Positions 11,942 through 23,404 are shown, counted from the stretch's first letter. The stretch: DNA of 64,000 nt from Dermatemys mawii (GCA_007922305.1 ML677364.1:17940260-18004259), one strand, 5' to 3'. A program made the numbers and translations. The notes: a model not told the origin generated them from the letters alone.

Positions 11942-12165
11942 GGAAACTTGGTCTAGTACTTAGAATACCTTGGTGGGAGATAGGAACTACTGAGTTTGAA
12001 TCCCAACTGACACTGATTCCCTCTGAGACCTTGAGCAGCACTTCTTTGCCTCAGTTTCCTCATCTGTAAAACGGGGATAATGCTTATTTACCTACTTCAC
12101 AAGGACAAATTAATTAATAATTGTGAAGCTCATCTAAGAATTAAACCCTATAAAAGTTTTAAGTA
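11942..12165 (+). repeat. MIR-like SINE
   Basis: The tRNA-related head gives GAACTACTGAGTTTGAATCC, a B-box-like word (GTTTGAATCC). The conserved core follows with GAGACCTTGAGCAGCACTTC, TTTGCCTCAGTTTCCTCATC and TGTAAAACGGGGATAATGCT. This is the canonical MIR order. The 3' end fades near 12165. Confidence 0.85.
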
Positions 12166-12387
12166 TTATTGTTATTGGAAGCTATAAAATCAATGGTGCT
12201 GTGTTTTTTTTTCTTGTTCAATGAATAGATTGATAAAATTACCTTTGCTCTAAAATCTTAGCTGGGAAAAATATATTTTAATGAAAAAAGTTAGGCTGCA
12301 ATATTCTGAGGAGAAAACTGTACTCCTAGGAATATGATTTGCACTTTATTAGCCACAGCCCATCACTGCTAACTGTCTTTCACCAAC

Positions 12388-12427
12388 AGAAGTTGGTCCA
12401 ATGAAAGATATTATCTCATCCGCCTAT
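12388..12427 (-). repeat. Fragment of the 'ACCAACTTCTGTTGG' repeat
   Basis: The reverse complement reads GATAATATCTTTCATTGGAC, then CAACTTCTGTTGG. This is the unit that forms the inverted pair at 48841-48985. Only about 40 bp remain. Confidence 0.6.
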
Positions 12428-12487
12428 GCTTCTAGAAGTGTAGTGTGCTTGCAGGTTAAAAATTATCATAAATTGACAATTATCATC

Positions 12488-13147
12488 TGTGACAAAGCTC
12501 CAAGTTTGTACTTGTGGGTCCTGCGCTTCCTGGCAGATTGAGGGGCCTCAGAAACTCATCTAGGCCCCAGAGTGACCTCCCTTTCTCAGTATAATTGGCA
12601 AGAGTCACTGCCTAGTGAGTTACCTTCATCACAGGCCGGTATGGAAGATGGAAAATGGGGGGAGCCCGGGCCCGCCCTCTACTCCGGACTCCAGCCCAGG
12701 GACCCTAATAGTATCAGCTAAAATGGCTGACCTTTTAGGCACAAAACACAATACAATTCCCTGGGCTACTTCCCCACAGCAGTCTCCGCTTCTTCAAACC
12801 TCACTTCACCCTTACCTCAGGGCCTCTTTCCTTCTGGATGATATGTTGTCCACCACTCAGTCTCACCAACAGCACAACTTCCTTCCACAGCTCCTGACAC
12901 CCACACCCACCTGACTAACTGGGAGGTTTTTATCTGGTTTCAGCCAGTCCCTGATTGGTTTCAGGTGTCCCAATTAGGCTAGCTGTTTCTACTCCTTTCT
13001 AGAAGGTTCTTAATTGGCCCCAGGTGTCTTGATTGGCCTGGAGTAGCCTTTGTTTGGCTATCCAGGGAACAGGGACCTGCACATCCTGAGACTAATATAC
13101 CTGCCTTCCAGCACTCTCCTATATCCTTCTGGACTGACTCCGTCACA
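12488..13147 (-). mobile_element. LTR-like element, family B, copy 1 (660 bp, 4-bp TSD)
   Basis: It begins TGTGAC (12488) and ends GTCACA (13147) between CATC repeats at 12484-12487 and 13148-13151, so it has TG...CA ends and a 4-bp duplication. Its reverse complement is alignable over its length with the element at 36477-37189 (for example GGTCAGCCAT, then CTGATACTATTAGGGTCCCTGG there; GGGACCCTAATAGTATCAGC here). No coding frame is conserved. I read both as solitary LTRs. The parent retroelement is not in the window. Confidence 0.8.
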
Positions 13148-13383
13148 CATCTCATCATGGATGCTTTCTTGGGTGTGTTTAATTAACAGCCCTGGTCGCT
13201 TAGGATTTTGAGAATTAATTACATTGAGTTTGCAAGACTATGTTATTTGATATTACTAGTGTTAGTGGAGGAATGAATGATATTCTGAACGAGGGAATCA
13301 TTCTGGATGTGAGTAACAGGGTCGCAGGAAGAGAACATACATTTGCTTTTTTTTCCCTAACTTAATACAACTTTTTAAAAATG

Positions 13384-13442
13384 TGGGGTGAAATCCTGGC
13401 CCCACTGAAGTCAATGACAAACCTCAGTGGGACCAGGATGTC
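13384..13442. repeat. Short palindromic repeat (GGTGAAATCCTGGCCCCA...)
   Basis: GGGGTGAAATCCTGGCCCCACTGAAG is nearly the inverted complement of CTCAGTGGGACCAGGATGTCAC, leaving a short loop. Half copies of the same unit are at 18372-18415 and 19802-19850. It looks like a very short non-autonomous palindromic element. The family is unknown to me. Confidence 0.6.
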
Positions 13443-13668
13443 ACTTGTAAATTTTTCTTGTTTTTCAGTGTTTGATGTGTTGAATGAAGGGAGGATTTAA
13501 AGTGAATGAAGGAGCTAGCACAGATTGGCCCTATGGATCCCATATGTTTGATGAAACATCTATTTGAGACTAGAACTGGATGGAAAATGTATTTTACAGT
13601 GGAAATTTTCTAAATATTAAAAACATTTGGCCAGTCTCCTTCCTCAAACCCCACCCCCCATCAGAAAT

Positions 13669-13860
13669 GCTACTGCAGTGCCTCATGGGAGTTGCATGCC
13701 TTTCATTCTCCTCTATGGGCTGGGCTCTTTGGCTGTGCTACATCTCATCTGGTGCCCCACAGTCTCCTCTCATACTGAATCACTGCAATGCATCATGGGA
13801 GGCCCTGCCCACAATGCACAATGTAGTAGCTCCCCTGAGGCATGATGCTGGCATTTCTGA
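13669..13860. repeat. Tandem-like 'CATGGGAG' region
   Basis: CTGCAGTGCCTCATGGGAGT recurs as CTGCAATGCATCATGGGAGG about 110 bp later, with GCTACATCTCATCTGG and TAGTAGCTCCCCTGAGG between and after. This suggests a decayed internally repetitive element. Two overlapping open frames here have no family resemblance. Confidence 0.4.
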
Positions 13861-16169
13861 ACTGAATATTTTTAGTTTTGGGATATTTATTTTTTCAACT
13901 TAAAAGCAGTTTTGGAAAATAAAAGTTTAAATGAATCAAAAACCGTGTTTGATGGAATATATTCAACCTTTCCTACCTGAGGCAAGTAATAATAAGCTTG
14001 TAGATTCTGTAGATGGTGAGAAGAAAAAGATAAACTCTCACTACTCAACTGTCCCTCGTTCTAAATGACCACACTAATTTAAATCCCCAAATTAACTAAA
14101 TTTCTCACATATGTTTATTTTTGAAAATAAATACTCATGAAACTGACGTTAGAGAATTAATTACATTAAAGGAATAAATTCTACAATATTTTCATTTTTC
14201 TGTGTAAGTGACTTTTATGTCTCTTAATTTGAAACTTTGTTGCAAATTACAATGGGCATTTTGCACACAGCACTTCACACAGAGAATGATAACTTATAGT
14301 ACAAGTCGCATTATCTTGCTAAGGAAAGATGAGAAAGGAAAAGGTTTTTGACTTAAGCTTTCTGCTCTTCAATTCTATTTGGTATATCGATACGATGGTG
14401 ATAGGTGTCTTATAAAAAGCAGAGACAGAATTTCACTCCATGAAAAAGCTACTAGGGAACAACTTTTTACTTTGGCTGAAGGAAATTTTGCTAAGATCCA
14501 TCTTCCAGTAACAATAACCATAGTAAGGGGACTGAGCCCTGAGGGGATGAATAGATGTGAATGAACAGGGTGTTGCAACTGAGACTATCAAAAAGCAAAA
14601 TGGTAAACTGCATTATCATGCTCCACAAGTGTCTGCCCCTGCAAAAGACAATAAAATACTCTCTCACTGAACCAAGGTGCTGGAAGACCAGGCACAAAGC
14701 CATGATAATTGGGTTTGAGGATACATGAATAAGAAGAGTGAGAAGTGATGTGAATGGGATCCAGTAATCAAGGAGAAAGGAAAAGATAAATTGTAAAATA
14801 ACTGTTATTGGGCCCCAATAGTGAAGGACGAGGAAAGAGAGAAGCTGTATAAAAGCAGGTTCAAGAAATAATAGTGTCAGCAGCAGTGATTAAGAATATG
14901 TGGAAAGGAGGATAAGCAGACTTAGAGGAAATTAACAAAGTATGCTGTGTATATGTGGCATTAGAACAAAGCATGCTATGTACAGGGATTGCTCCTGAAA
15001 ATAACCTGACCAGTCATGAAGTGCATGATATAATGTGGGATGGAAGATGCATGTATCAGTATAGGATCAAACTTGTACATAAAATAATTAACACTTGGAC
15101 TCTTTGGATTTGTGGTATGCCCAGTACCTAGCCCCTACCCTTGAGTCTAATCGGTGCTGTCTAGTCTTAGTGTATACCAATCAAGAAACCTGAGTGATGA
15201 GTACTGGAGAACCAAGAGACTGAGGTCTCAAGAGAAATCCCAACATGATAGAACCTTCTTGGCATCTTTCATATCTCATGTACTTGAATTCACTGTAAAA
15301 GATTATCTCATTTAGATTGAGACAACATATAGGATCCCTTAAAGTTTTCCCTTCACCATACAGGGACCACAAAGCAACATTTTTAGAGACAAAAATCAGT
15401 GATGAAAGAAAATGAATAAGCCTGCAAGGAAATGAGACTTCACTATTTTTGAGGGGGGCGGGGGGGAGGAGGATATTTTTTGCATTGAAATGGGAGTAGA
15501 TCAAAGTGCAATAGGGAGTTTTTAGTGCACAGTAGCAGGGTTCATACAGATGGTGCACAGCAGGCTAGTGAGGGGTACATTTACACCCCAGGTTGCCATT
15601 TACTAACTACTATTATAGGCAAGCCCCTAGATTGTAAACTCTGGCCAAAGCCCATCATTTATGCATCTGCAAAACACATTTATGGAGCAATTCAAAATAT
15701 AAGCCAGTCGCTGTATGTGGCTCTTTGTTTGCACCAGTTATGTAAAATTATATTTTATCAAGGGTGAATCATTGTTAAGCCTATCTCTGCGTGATTTATA
15801 ATCTCCTAACTGCGAATAATTGGTCACAAAGGTAGGGGGCTTAAATAGATATGTTACCGTTGCTAAATAATATGAGCAAAATAATCACAACAACAACAAA
15901 TAGAACTAATGTTACCTCCTTCAGTATATAAGGAAATATTTATTTTCAAGACGTTCTGAAGGATAACTCTTAGTAAGTGAAATAAGTGCTTAGTTATAAT
16001 TATTTATTGCTAAATTATGAATAAGTAGCATAAAGAGATTCACATGCCTCTCTTCCCACACTAAAGTTTTCTGGCTACATGAGTGATCTGGAATTGGGCA
16101 GCAATTAAACTTTAGCAATTTGCTTCAATGGATTGCAATGTGGGGAAAAAAGTTCTTTCCAGGTCAGTG

Positions 16170-16297
16170 TAGGATGACCAGATGTCCTGATGTTATAGGC
16201 ACAGTACCGATTTTGGGGTCTTTTTCTTATATAGGCTCCTATTACCTCCCCCCACCTCCTGTCCCGATTTTTCGCACCTGCTGTCCGGTCACCCTAG
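16170..16297. mobile_element. hAT-like MITE, family C, copy 1 (GGTGACCAGATGTCC ends)
   Basis: It opens TAGGATGACCAGATGTCCTG and closes CTGTCCGGTCACCCTA, so the terminal GGTGACC / GGTCACC words are inverted. The pyrimidine-rich interior includes TCCTGTCCCGATTTTT. It shares ends with the longer element at 42550-43157. A second hAT element begins three bases after its end. Confidence 0.75.
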
Positions 16298-16299
16298 GC

Positions 16300-16906
16300 C
16301 ATGGGTGAGCAAACTATGGCCCGCGGGCCACATCTGGACCATGGGTCCTTCCTGACCGGCCCCTGAGCTCCCGGCTGTGAAGGCTGCTCCAGTCCCTCCC
16401 CCACCTATCCCCCCCAGTTCTCCTGGAGCCTCAGGGCACTGCGCCGCTCTGGGCAGCTCTATAGTGGCAGGACTGGCTGCAGTGGGTCCTGAGTTCTTGT
16501 CATTTTGAGCGTCATAGTAAGGGGGTGGGGCTATGAGCTCCAGCAGGGCAGCGTGTCTCACTCCAGTGGGCCTGAGAGGTGTGGTAAGGGGGTTGGGGCC
16601 GGGCCAGGCTGGGGCCTTGGATAAGGGTCAGGGAGTCCCGGGGGAAGGGAGGGAGAGTGGATAGGGGTCAAGGTAGTCAAGGGAGAGGGAGCAGGGGTGC
16701 TTGAGTAGGGCATGGAGTTCTGGGGGAGCAGTTAGGGTAGGGGGGTTGCAAGAGGGGCGGTCAGGGGACCAGGAGCAGGGGGTTGGATAGGTTGAGGGTT
16801 CTGATGGGGGTCGAATGAGGGGGCGGGGTCAAGCTTCCTTACCTGGCCCTCCATACAATTTTTAATCTCGATGTGGCCCTCTGGCCAAAAAGTTTGGCCA
16901 TGCCTG
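16300..16906. mobile_element. hAT MITE, family D, inserted at end of family C copy
   Basis: The ends are CATGGGTGAGCAAACTATGG (16300) and AAAGTTTGGCCATGCCTG (16906), inverted complements with mismatches. Subterminal GGCCCGCGGGCCACATCTGG faces GATGTGGCCCTCTGGCC. The flanks CCCTAGGC (16292-16299) and TTCTAGGT (16907-16914) share the core CTAGG, a decayed 8-bp duplication that overlaps the last bases of the family C element. The 600-bp interior is G-rich on the plus strand with repeated 'GGGGTC' words and has no coding potential. Confidence 0.8.
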
Positions 16907-18017
16907 TTCTAGGTGGTATTAGATATTAGCTGTGTAACTAAGGATTCTGCTCATACTTTCTTAGGGTTCTCCTAGAAAATCCAAGGCTCTTTCCTAATGC
17001 ACACATTCTACTGCTCTAGCTGAGCAGGATCATAGTTTTCAACCTTGATGTCAGGCTCCAAGGCCTTGACTCTACTGGGGGGAAAAAAACCATTGTGTTA
17101 GAAAACATGACAGGGCCACATTTTGATTAACACCAGATTAAATATTATTTTGGCCCGAGTGTGAACAAGAGTGTTACGTTTGGAAATGTGTTAGGAGGCT
17201 TACTGTTACCCCTAGGATTCCCAACTGTCTCAGTGCCAATGGAACAAACATCTCAGAAATCTTCAGAACTTGCATCCCTGGGAAAAGGTTTAATGTCATT
17301 ACACAGTGTTCTCAAACGCAATGCTAAAATTCCACCACACTAGATAATTAAAACATTTATATTATATTATATTTTATATTTTATTTAGTATGTATTTTAT
17401 ATTTATTAAAACATTACAATGTTTTAATATGAAAATAAAATAAGTGAAAAGAATCCCCAACAAATCATGGAACTAGCGTTGTTTGTGTTAATTCTTCTTG
17501 TACAATTTCATGCTTTTCATTACACTCCATTCCCCTTCCTTGTTTTATATTTGTCCATTCTCCTTGTACCGGGGCATTTACCTTCATATATTTCTATAAA
17601 GTGGCTAGGATACAGTTTATTTTGTATAGGTTAAAAACAGATAGACAAATTATATGATTTTAAACCCAGAGTTTATCTCTGGATATGTGTGCCCTGTTCT
17701 TTCATCAGTCAATGAAAACAACTGATTAGCATTGGAAGGAACAGTTTGTTCTTTGGAAACTGAATCTGGGGTTTGTTTCATTTAAAGTTTTAAAAATGTT
17801 TTTCCTGTTTATTTACCATTAATTTTTCCTCCACACCAAAGCAAACTTTCCGTAATGGTTTTGAAGATCATCAGCTCTACACCGCTTCCATTTTAGTGGT
17901 TTTTAACTTTGGAGTGCAAGACACTCAGTGTGTATTTCCAATTTTTGTTTTGTTTTGGTGGTCTGATTTATATGCATTTTATATGACTTTAAGCTAAACA
18001 ATCCTGTTTCTTCTTAG
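16907..18017. other. Non-coding, presumably OCA2 intron 5' of the first visible exon
   Basis: AT-rich. A TATAT/ATTTTATAT low-complexity run lies at 17352-17405. A pyrimidine tract before 18016 serves the exon acceptor. No other features were found. Confidence 0.5.
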
Positions 18018-18165
18018 AACTGAAACACGAGATCCATGTTTGGAGACTGACAGCACAACGCATCAACCCTGCCAGCAGAGAAGAAACTGCTGTGAAATGC
18101 CTGTTAATGCAGAAAGTTCTGACTCTGGAGATCTTGCTGAGGAAAAAACTCAAAACGTTCCATAG
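18018..18165 (+). CDS. OCA2: OCA2 internal exon (cytosolic loop, EIHVW...TFH)
   Basis: Acceptor TTTCTTCTTAG ends at 18017 and donor GTATAG begins at 18166. The exon carries the last two bases of a split codon, 48 codons beginning [20 protein letters not shown] and ending [10 protein letters not shown], and two bases (AG) of the next split codon. This is the charged, helical cytosolic loop between the two transporter halves of the P protein. REETAV and the EIHVWR.TAQRI motif are nearly identical to the mammalian protein as I recall it. The 148-bp length and the phase fit the next exon at 23847. There is no alternative reading frame of similar quality. Confidence 0.96.
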
Positions 18166-19849
18166 GTATAGCCTGCACAAAGTCACATCACTTTAATTTA
18201 ATTTTGTAGAGGCACAGATTTTTGGGGGGCTTTTGAAATCTACAGTCTGGCAGAATGGAGGGCAATTTATTGGGGATGGCAATTTATGGAACTTTGCTGT
18301 TTTTAGCATGGGGTGCAGATTTTGCTGTATCAATGCTTTGCCAGCTGTGCCTAAGATTAGGAATGAAATATAGGCCCACTGAAGTCAATGATACTCCCAT
18401 TTATTTCGCAGAGGACATGATTTTACCTTAGTAACCCTATGCATAGCTAGGAGAGTGAAGATCAGTGTGTTCTCCATTGGAACCAAACCGGGATTCTGTG
18501 CCACCTTTTGAGCATCATGTGGGAATTGGAGAAGAGGTGTTGCCCCTTCTACCCAGCACCCATTGCCAATGATAATTAAAGACCAAGAAAGTAGCTAAAA
18601 GGTGTATGATAAATGTAAGGAGACAGAATTGGCTTTTCGAGGCTGCAAAATATATGGTAATATGCCCTTAAACTTCAGGGTCTAGAAACATCAGGTATTT
18701 TTCATTTGAAGATATAAAAAGTAAGTTTGTGACCCTTTTCTATTCAACAGTGTCCTTCAGAACATACAGTGTGGTATGCTGCTAAATAATTTTTATAAAT
18801 AAAATCTTAAAGTCCTCATCAATGAGCGTGAGACTTTGGAAGACATCCCACTCATGTATAAAATTATTAAAATTTTTAAAAAGCGCTATCAATTTATCTG
18901 ACCCACAATTTAAATGTAATGCTGAGGGTGGAAAAACTTTAATAAAACCTAAGTCCAACAAAATGTTAATCCATTTTTTAAAATCACTGCTAGTCATTTA
19001 AAAGTTGCTCTTTAGAATTTGAAATCTAAGTAGTACAGCACAAATAACCTGATAGTGAAATTGACTAAACAAAAGTGAAACTCACTTTATTAATTTTCAT
19101 TGTCCAAGCTGAGTGAAATGTAGAAAATTAAATAAAGGGCACAAAAAGGGAAATGCAAATTGGATTTTAAACATTCTTTCAGTACCCTCAAGTGTTTTTG
19201 TTTACATCATATGATGTTTACAGTGACATTGTACATATTTAATGGTCTTGCAGGTTCATTTTAACTGATCACGATCAGGCAATTTTTTTAAAAAAGGAAA
19301 TAAAATATGATAAGAAATCATGATTTACCAAAGAGAGAACTTCTGAAATGTGCATACAAACTATCTCATTGATGCTGGAAGTCAGAATTTCTTCAGCATA
19401 ATGCAGCAATATGTAATCCATTACTGTTAATAGCACAGCTCCTGAACCCCAGGGTATGCTGGAAGAGCTGACTATACTGATAACGCAATAAAGTAATCCC
19501 GATTTTAAAAACTTCATTATAAAATGCAAATGATCTGTCTCTATCAGTGTGTGTGTGTGTGTGCGTCCCTGTGTCATTGATACATTGATGCTATCACATG
19601 AGCATTGTTTTATCTCAAAATGAAACATGTCAACTTCCAGAAGTGGTGGAGGAACTAACTACAGTCTTTGGCCTCAGTTTTGCAACGAAGTTTGCTAGTT
19701 CAGACCTCAAATGGTGCAGAGTTCCTTTGGGGACTGAGTGGGACTTTTCAAAAGCACAGGATCTGTGTGCTAATGGACTGCATTGCAGGACTGGGTTTTT
19801 AGGGTGAAATCCTGTCCCAATGAAGTTAATGGGAGTTTTGCTATTGGTT

Positions 19850-19881
19850 CTAATAAGACCATGGTTTCATGGTCTTATTAG
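19850..19881. repeat. Perfect 14-bp inverted repeat at the CR1 5' border
   Basis: CTAATAAGACCATG (19850-19863) and CATGGTCTTATTAG (19868-19881) are exact inverted complements around a 4-base loop (GTTT). It lies directly before the first CR1 bases. It is most simply a small inversion or foldback made during the LINE insertion. Confidence 0.7.
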
Positions 19882-19883
19882 AG

Positions 19884-20025
19884 GAACTCCAGTCATTAGG
19901 AAAAGGCAATTGTTAGTAATGGGAGTTGTTAGTAGTGGAGAGAACTCCAGTCATTAGGAAAAGGCAGTTGTTAGTAATGGAGGGAACTCCAGTCATTAGG
20001 AAAAGGCAGTTGTTAGTAATGGGAG
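19884..20025 (+). repeat. Tandem 42-bp unit (three copies) within CR1 ORF1
   Basis: GAACTCCAGTCATTAGGAAA begins at 19884, 19942 and 19984, giving spacings of 58 and 42. The 42-bp period is 14 codons and keeps the frame that leads into the GDS motif (QLLVM before it). The first unit carries an extra 16 bases (GTTGTTAGTAGTGG-like), which breaks the frame. The repeat can be an element-specific expansion or slippage in this copy. Confidence 0.85.
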
Positions 20026-20490
20026 ATTCGATCGTTAGAAACATAGACAGCTGAGTTTGTGATGACCAGGAGAACCGTATGGTGACTTGCCTGCCTGGTG
20101 CGAAGGTTGCGGATCTCTCGAGGCATCTAGATAGACTTATGAGTAGTGCTGGGGAGGAGCTGGTGGTCGTGGTACATATTGGTACCAATGACATAGGGAA
20201 GGGCAGCAGAGATGTCCTGGAGGCTAAAGTTAGGCTGCTAGGAAAGAGATTGAAATCCAGGATCTCTATGGTGGCATTCTCAGAAATGCTTCCCGTTCCA
20301 CATGCAGGGCCAGCTAGGCAGGCAGAGCTTCAGAGTCTCAATGCATGGATGAGTTGATGGTGTAGAGAGGAGGGGTTTAGATTTATTAGGAACTAATATT
20401 GGGATAGGGGGAGCCTATACAGGAAGGATGGGCTCCACTTAAACCAAAGTGGAACCAGACTGCTGGCACTTAACATTTAAAAGGTTGTAG
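20019..20490 (+). pseudogene. CR1 ORF1 C-terminal SGNH esterase domain, broken
   Basis: MGDSIVRNID (serine block, GDS at 20022-20030), then a TGA at 20052, then VCDDQENRMV and GAKVADLSRHLDRL, then VVVHIGTNDIGKGSRDVLEA (asparagine block, about 20167-20225), and DGLHLNQSGT with D at 20427-20429 and H at 20436-20438. These are the Ser, Asn and Asp-x-x-His blocks of SGNH hydrolases, as known for CR1 ORF1 proteins. All blocks are in one frame. Stops at 20052 and after SLNAWMS (about 20355) break it. The domain probably binds membrane or assists the ribonucleoprotein (family knowledge, not shown here). Confidence 0.85.
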
Positions 20491-20542
20491 AGCAGTTTTT
20501 AAACTAAGAGATGGGGGAAAACAGATTGCTGCAGAGAAGCAC

Positions 20543-21350
20543 GTGGCTCGGATAGAGACTTCTCTTACAGGAGGGTCTACTGATAGAGATTCTCTAGGTT
20601 TTAGTCAGAAGGAGAGGATGGTAAAGAATAAAGGAGAGGCCAGATCAGATGACAAACTTTCACATAAAGAATGTGACACATCAGAAAAGGGCAGACAAAT
20701 AAACAGTGACCAGTTTTTAAAGTGCTTGTACACTAATGCTGGAAGTCTAAATAATAAGATGGGTGAACTAGAGTGCCTCGTGTTAAAGGAGAATATTGAC
20801 ATAATAGGCATCACAGAAACATGGTGGAGTGAGGACAATCAATGGACACAATTATTCCGGGGTATAAAATATATCGGAAGGACAGAACAGGTTGTTGGGG
20901 TGGAGGAATGGCGCTATATGTGAAAGAAAATGTAGAATCAAATGAATTAAAAATCTTAAATGAATCCACATGCTCCATAGAATCTCTATGGATAGTAATT
21001 CCGTGCTCTAAGAAGAATATAACAATAGGGATCTATTATCGACCACCTGATCAGGACAGCGATAGTGACGACGAAATGCTAAGGGAGATTAGAGAGGCTG
21101 TCAAAATAAATAACTTGATAATAATGGGGGATTTCAATTATCCCATATTGACTGGGTACACGTCACCTCAGGACGAAATGCAGAGACCAAATTCCTCGAT
21201 ATTTTAAATGACTGCTTCTTGGAGCAGCTGGTACAGGAACCCACAAGGGAAGAGACAACTCTTGATGTAGTCCTGAGTGGAGCGCAAGAGCTGGTCCAAG
21301 AGATAACTATAACAGGACCACTTGGAATAGTGATCATAATATAATAACAT
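20543..21350 (+). pseudogene. CR1 ORF2 endonuclease (APE-type), frameshifted
   Basis: APE-type endonuclease blocks appear in order: LYTNAGSLNNKMGELECLV, DIIGITETWW, then after a frame change near 20850 KIYRKDRTG.WGGGMALYVK, IYYRPPD, LIIMGDFN, and after another change near 21150 FLDILNDCFLEQLVQEPTRE and SDHNIITFNI at about 21330. The catalytic N, TETW, GDFN and SDH residues are all traceable at DNA level, but spread over three frames. It would nick target DNA to prime reverse transcription in an intact element. Confidence 0.9.
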
Positions 21351-21361
21351 TTAACATTCCC

Positions 21362-22018
21362 GTGCTGGGAACAAAACCACAGCAGCCCAACACTATGGCA
21401 TTTAATTTCAGGAAGGGGAACTATGCAAAAATGAGGGGGTTAGTTAAACGGAAATTAATAGGTAAAGTGACTAAAGTGAAATCCCTGCAAGCTGCATGGA
21501 CGCTTTTCAAAGACACCATAATAGAGGCCCAACTTAAATGTATACCCCAAAACAAAGTCAAAGAACTAAAAAAGAGCCACCGTGGCTTAAAAACCATGTA
21601 AAAGAAGCAGTGAGGGATAAAAAGGCATCTTTTAAAAAGTGAAAGTGAAATCCTACTGAGGTAACTAGAGAGGAGCATAAACACTGCCAAATTAAGTGTA
21701 AAAATGTAATAAGAAAAGCCAAAATGGAATCTGAAGAACAGCTAGCCAGAAACTCACAAGGTAATAAGAAAATGTTTTTTAAATACCTCAGAAGCAGGAA
21801 GCCTGCTAAACAACCAGTGGAGCACCTGGATGATGGAGGTACAAAAGGAGCACTTAAAGATGATAAAGTCATTGCGGAGAAACTAAATGAATTCTTTGCT
21901 TCGGTCTTCACGGCTGAGGACGTTAGGGAGATTCCCAAACCTGAGCCATCTTTTGTAGGTGACAAATCTGAGGAATTGTCACAGATTGAAGTGTCACTAG
22001 AGGAGGTCTTGGAACTAA
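21362..22018 (+). pseudogene. CR1 ORF2 linker between endonuclease and RT, broken
   Basis: The frames at 21362-21601 (FNFRKGNYAKMRGLVKRKL, WTLFKDTIIEAQLKCIP) and 21724-22018 (KKMFFKYLRSRKPAKQPVEH, LNEFFASVFTAED) are the usual CR1 linker, separated by stops near 21600 and 21660 and a frame change near 22025. The charged composition and position are as in other CR1 elements. Confidence 0.85.
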
Positions 22019-23404
22019 TTGATAAACTTAACTGTAAACAAGTCACTGGGACCAGATGGCATTCACCCAAGAGTTCTGAAAGAACTCAAATGTGAAATTG
22101 AGGAACTATTAACTAGGGTTTGTAACCTGTCCTTTAAATCGGCTTATGTACCCAGTGACTGGAAGATAGCTAATGTAACGACAATATTTAAAAAGAGCTC
22201 TAGAGGTGATCTCGGCAACTACAGACCGGTAAGTCTAATGTCTGTACTGGGCAAATTAGTTGAAACAATAGTAAAGAATAAAATTGTCAGGCACATAGAA
22301 GAACATAAATTGTTGGGCAAAAGTCAGCATAGTTTCTGTAAAGGGAAATCCTGTCTTACTTATCTATTAGAGTTCTTTGAAGGGGTCAACAAACACATAG
22401 ACAAGGGGGATCCAGTGGACGTAGTGTACTTAGATTTCCAGAAAGCCTTTGACAAGGTCCCTCACCAAAGGCTCTTATGTAAATTAAGTTGCCATGGAAT
22501 AAGAGGGAAGATCCTTTCATGGACTGAGAACTGGTTAAAAGACAGGGAACAAAGGATAGGAATAAATGGTAAATTTTCAGAATGGAGAGGGGTAACTAGT
22601 GGTGTTCCCCAAGGGTCAGTCCTAGGAACAATCCTATTCAACTTATTCATCAGTGATTTGGAGGAAGGGGTAAACAGTGAGGTGGCAAAGTTTGCAGATG
22701 ATACTAAACTGCTCGAAATAGTTAAGACCCAAGCAGACTGTGAAGAACTTCAAAAAGATCTCACAAAACTAAATGATTGGGCAACAAAATGGCAAATGAA
22801 ATTGAATGTGGATAAATGTAAAGTAATGCACTTTGGAAAAAATAACCCCAACTATATGTACAATATGATGGGGGCTAATTTAGCTACAACTAATCAGGAA
22901 AAAGATCTTGGAGTCATCATGGATAGTTCTCTGAAGATGTCCATGCAGAGTGCAGCGGCGGTCAAAAAAGCAAACAGGATGTTAGGAATCATTAACAAAG
23001 GGATAGAAAATAAGACAGAGAATGTCTTATTGCCCTTACACAAATCCATGATGTGCCCACATCTTGAATACTGTGTACAAATGTGGTCTCCTCATCTCAA
23101 AAAGGATATACTGGCATTAGAAAAGGTTCAGAGAAGGGCAACTAAAATGATTAGGGGATTGGAACGGGTCCCATATGAGGAGAGATTAAAGAGGCTAGGA
23201 CTTTTTAGCTTGGAAAAGAGGAGACTAACGGGGGATATGATAGAGGTGTATAAAATTATGAGTGGCGTGGAGAAAGTGAATAAGGAAAAGTTATTTACTT
23301 GTTCCCATAATAGCAGAACTAGGGGCCACCCAATGAAATTAGTGGGCAGCAGGTTTAAGACAAATAAAAGGAAGTTCTTCACACAGCTCACAGTCAACCT
23401 GTGA
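22019..23404 (+). pseudogene. CR1 reverse transcriptase region, open but orphaned
   Basis: A 461-codon open frame. RT blocks in order: GPDGIHPRVLKE (about residue 11), DWKIANVTTIFKKS, GNYRPVSLMSVLGKLVE, VVYLDFQKAFDKVPHQRLL (first catalytic Asp), VTSGVPQGSVLG, FADDTKL (22691-22711, catalytic DD), then the thumb/C-terminal WATKWQMKLNVDKCKVMHFG and LEYCVQMWSPHLKKD. All RT motifs are intact. The frame starts inside the ORF2 polyprotein after a frameshift, so its first ATG is not a real start. It is not a host gene: the 3' UTR and tail are those of CR1. Confidence 0.93.

Larger units (their letters stand above)
13148..16169. other. Non-coding stretch with minor palindromic and 'CATCATGGGAG' repeats
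   Basis: Only two short repeats (13384-13442 and 13669-13860) are separable here. A G-rich run lies at 15451-15470. The remaining sequence is AT-rich and unremarkable. No exon of OCA2 with splice borders was seen. Confidence 0.4.

Noticed and set aside
19598..19807. Possible exon with protein-like text (QNETCQLPEVVEELTTVFG)
   Set aside because: No acceptor/donor in phase with OCA2, whose flanking exons already join without a gap.
21558..22070. 170-codon minus-strand frame
   Set aside because: Antisense of the CR1 ORF2 linker.
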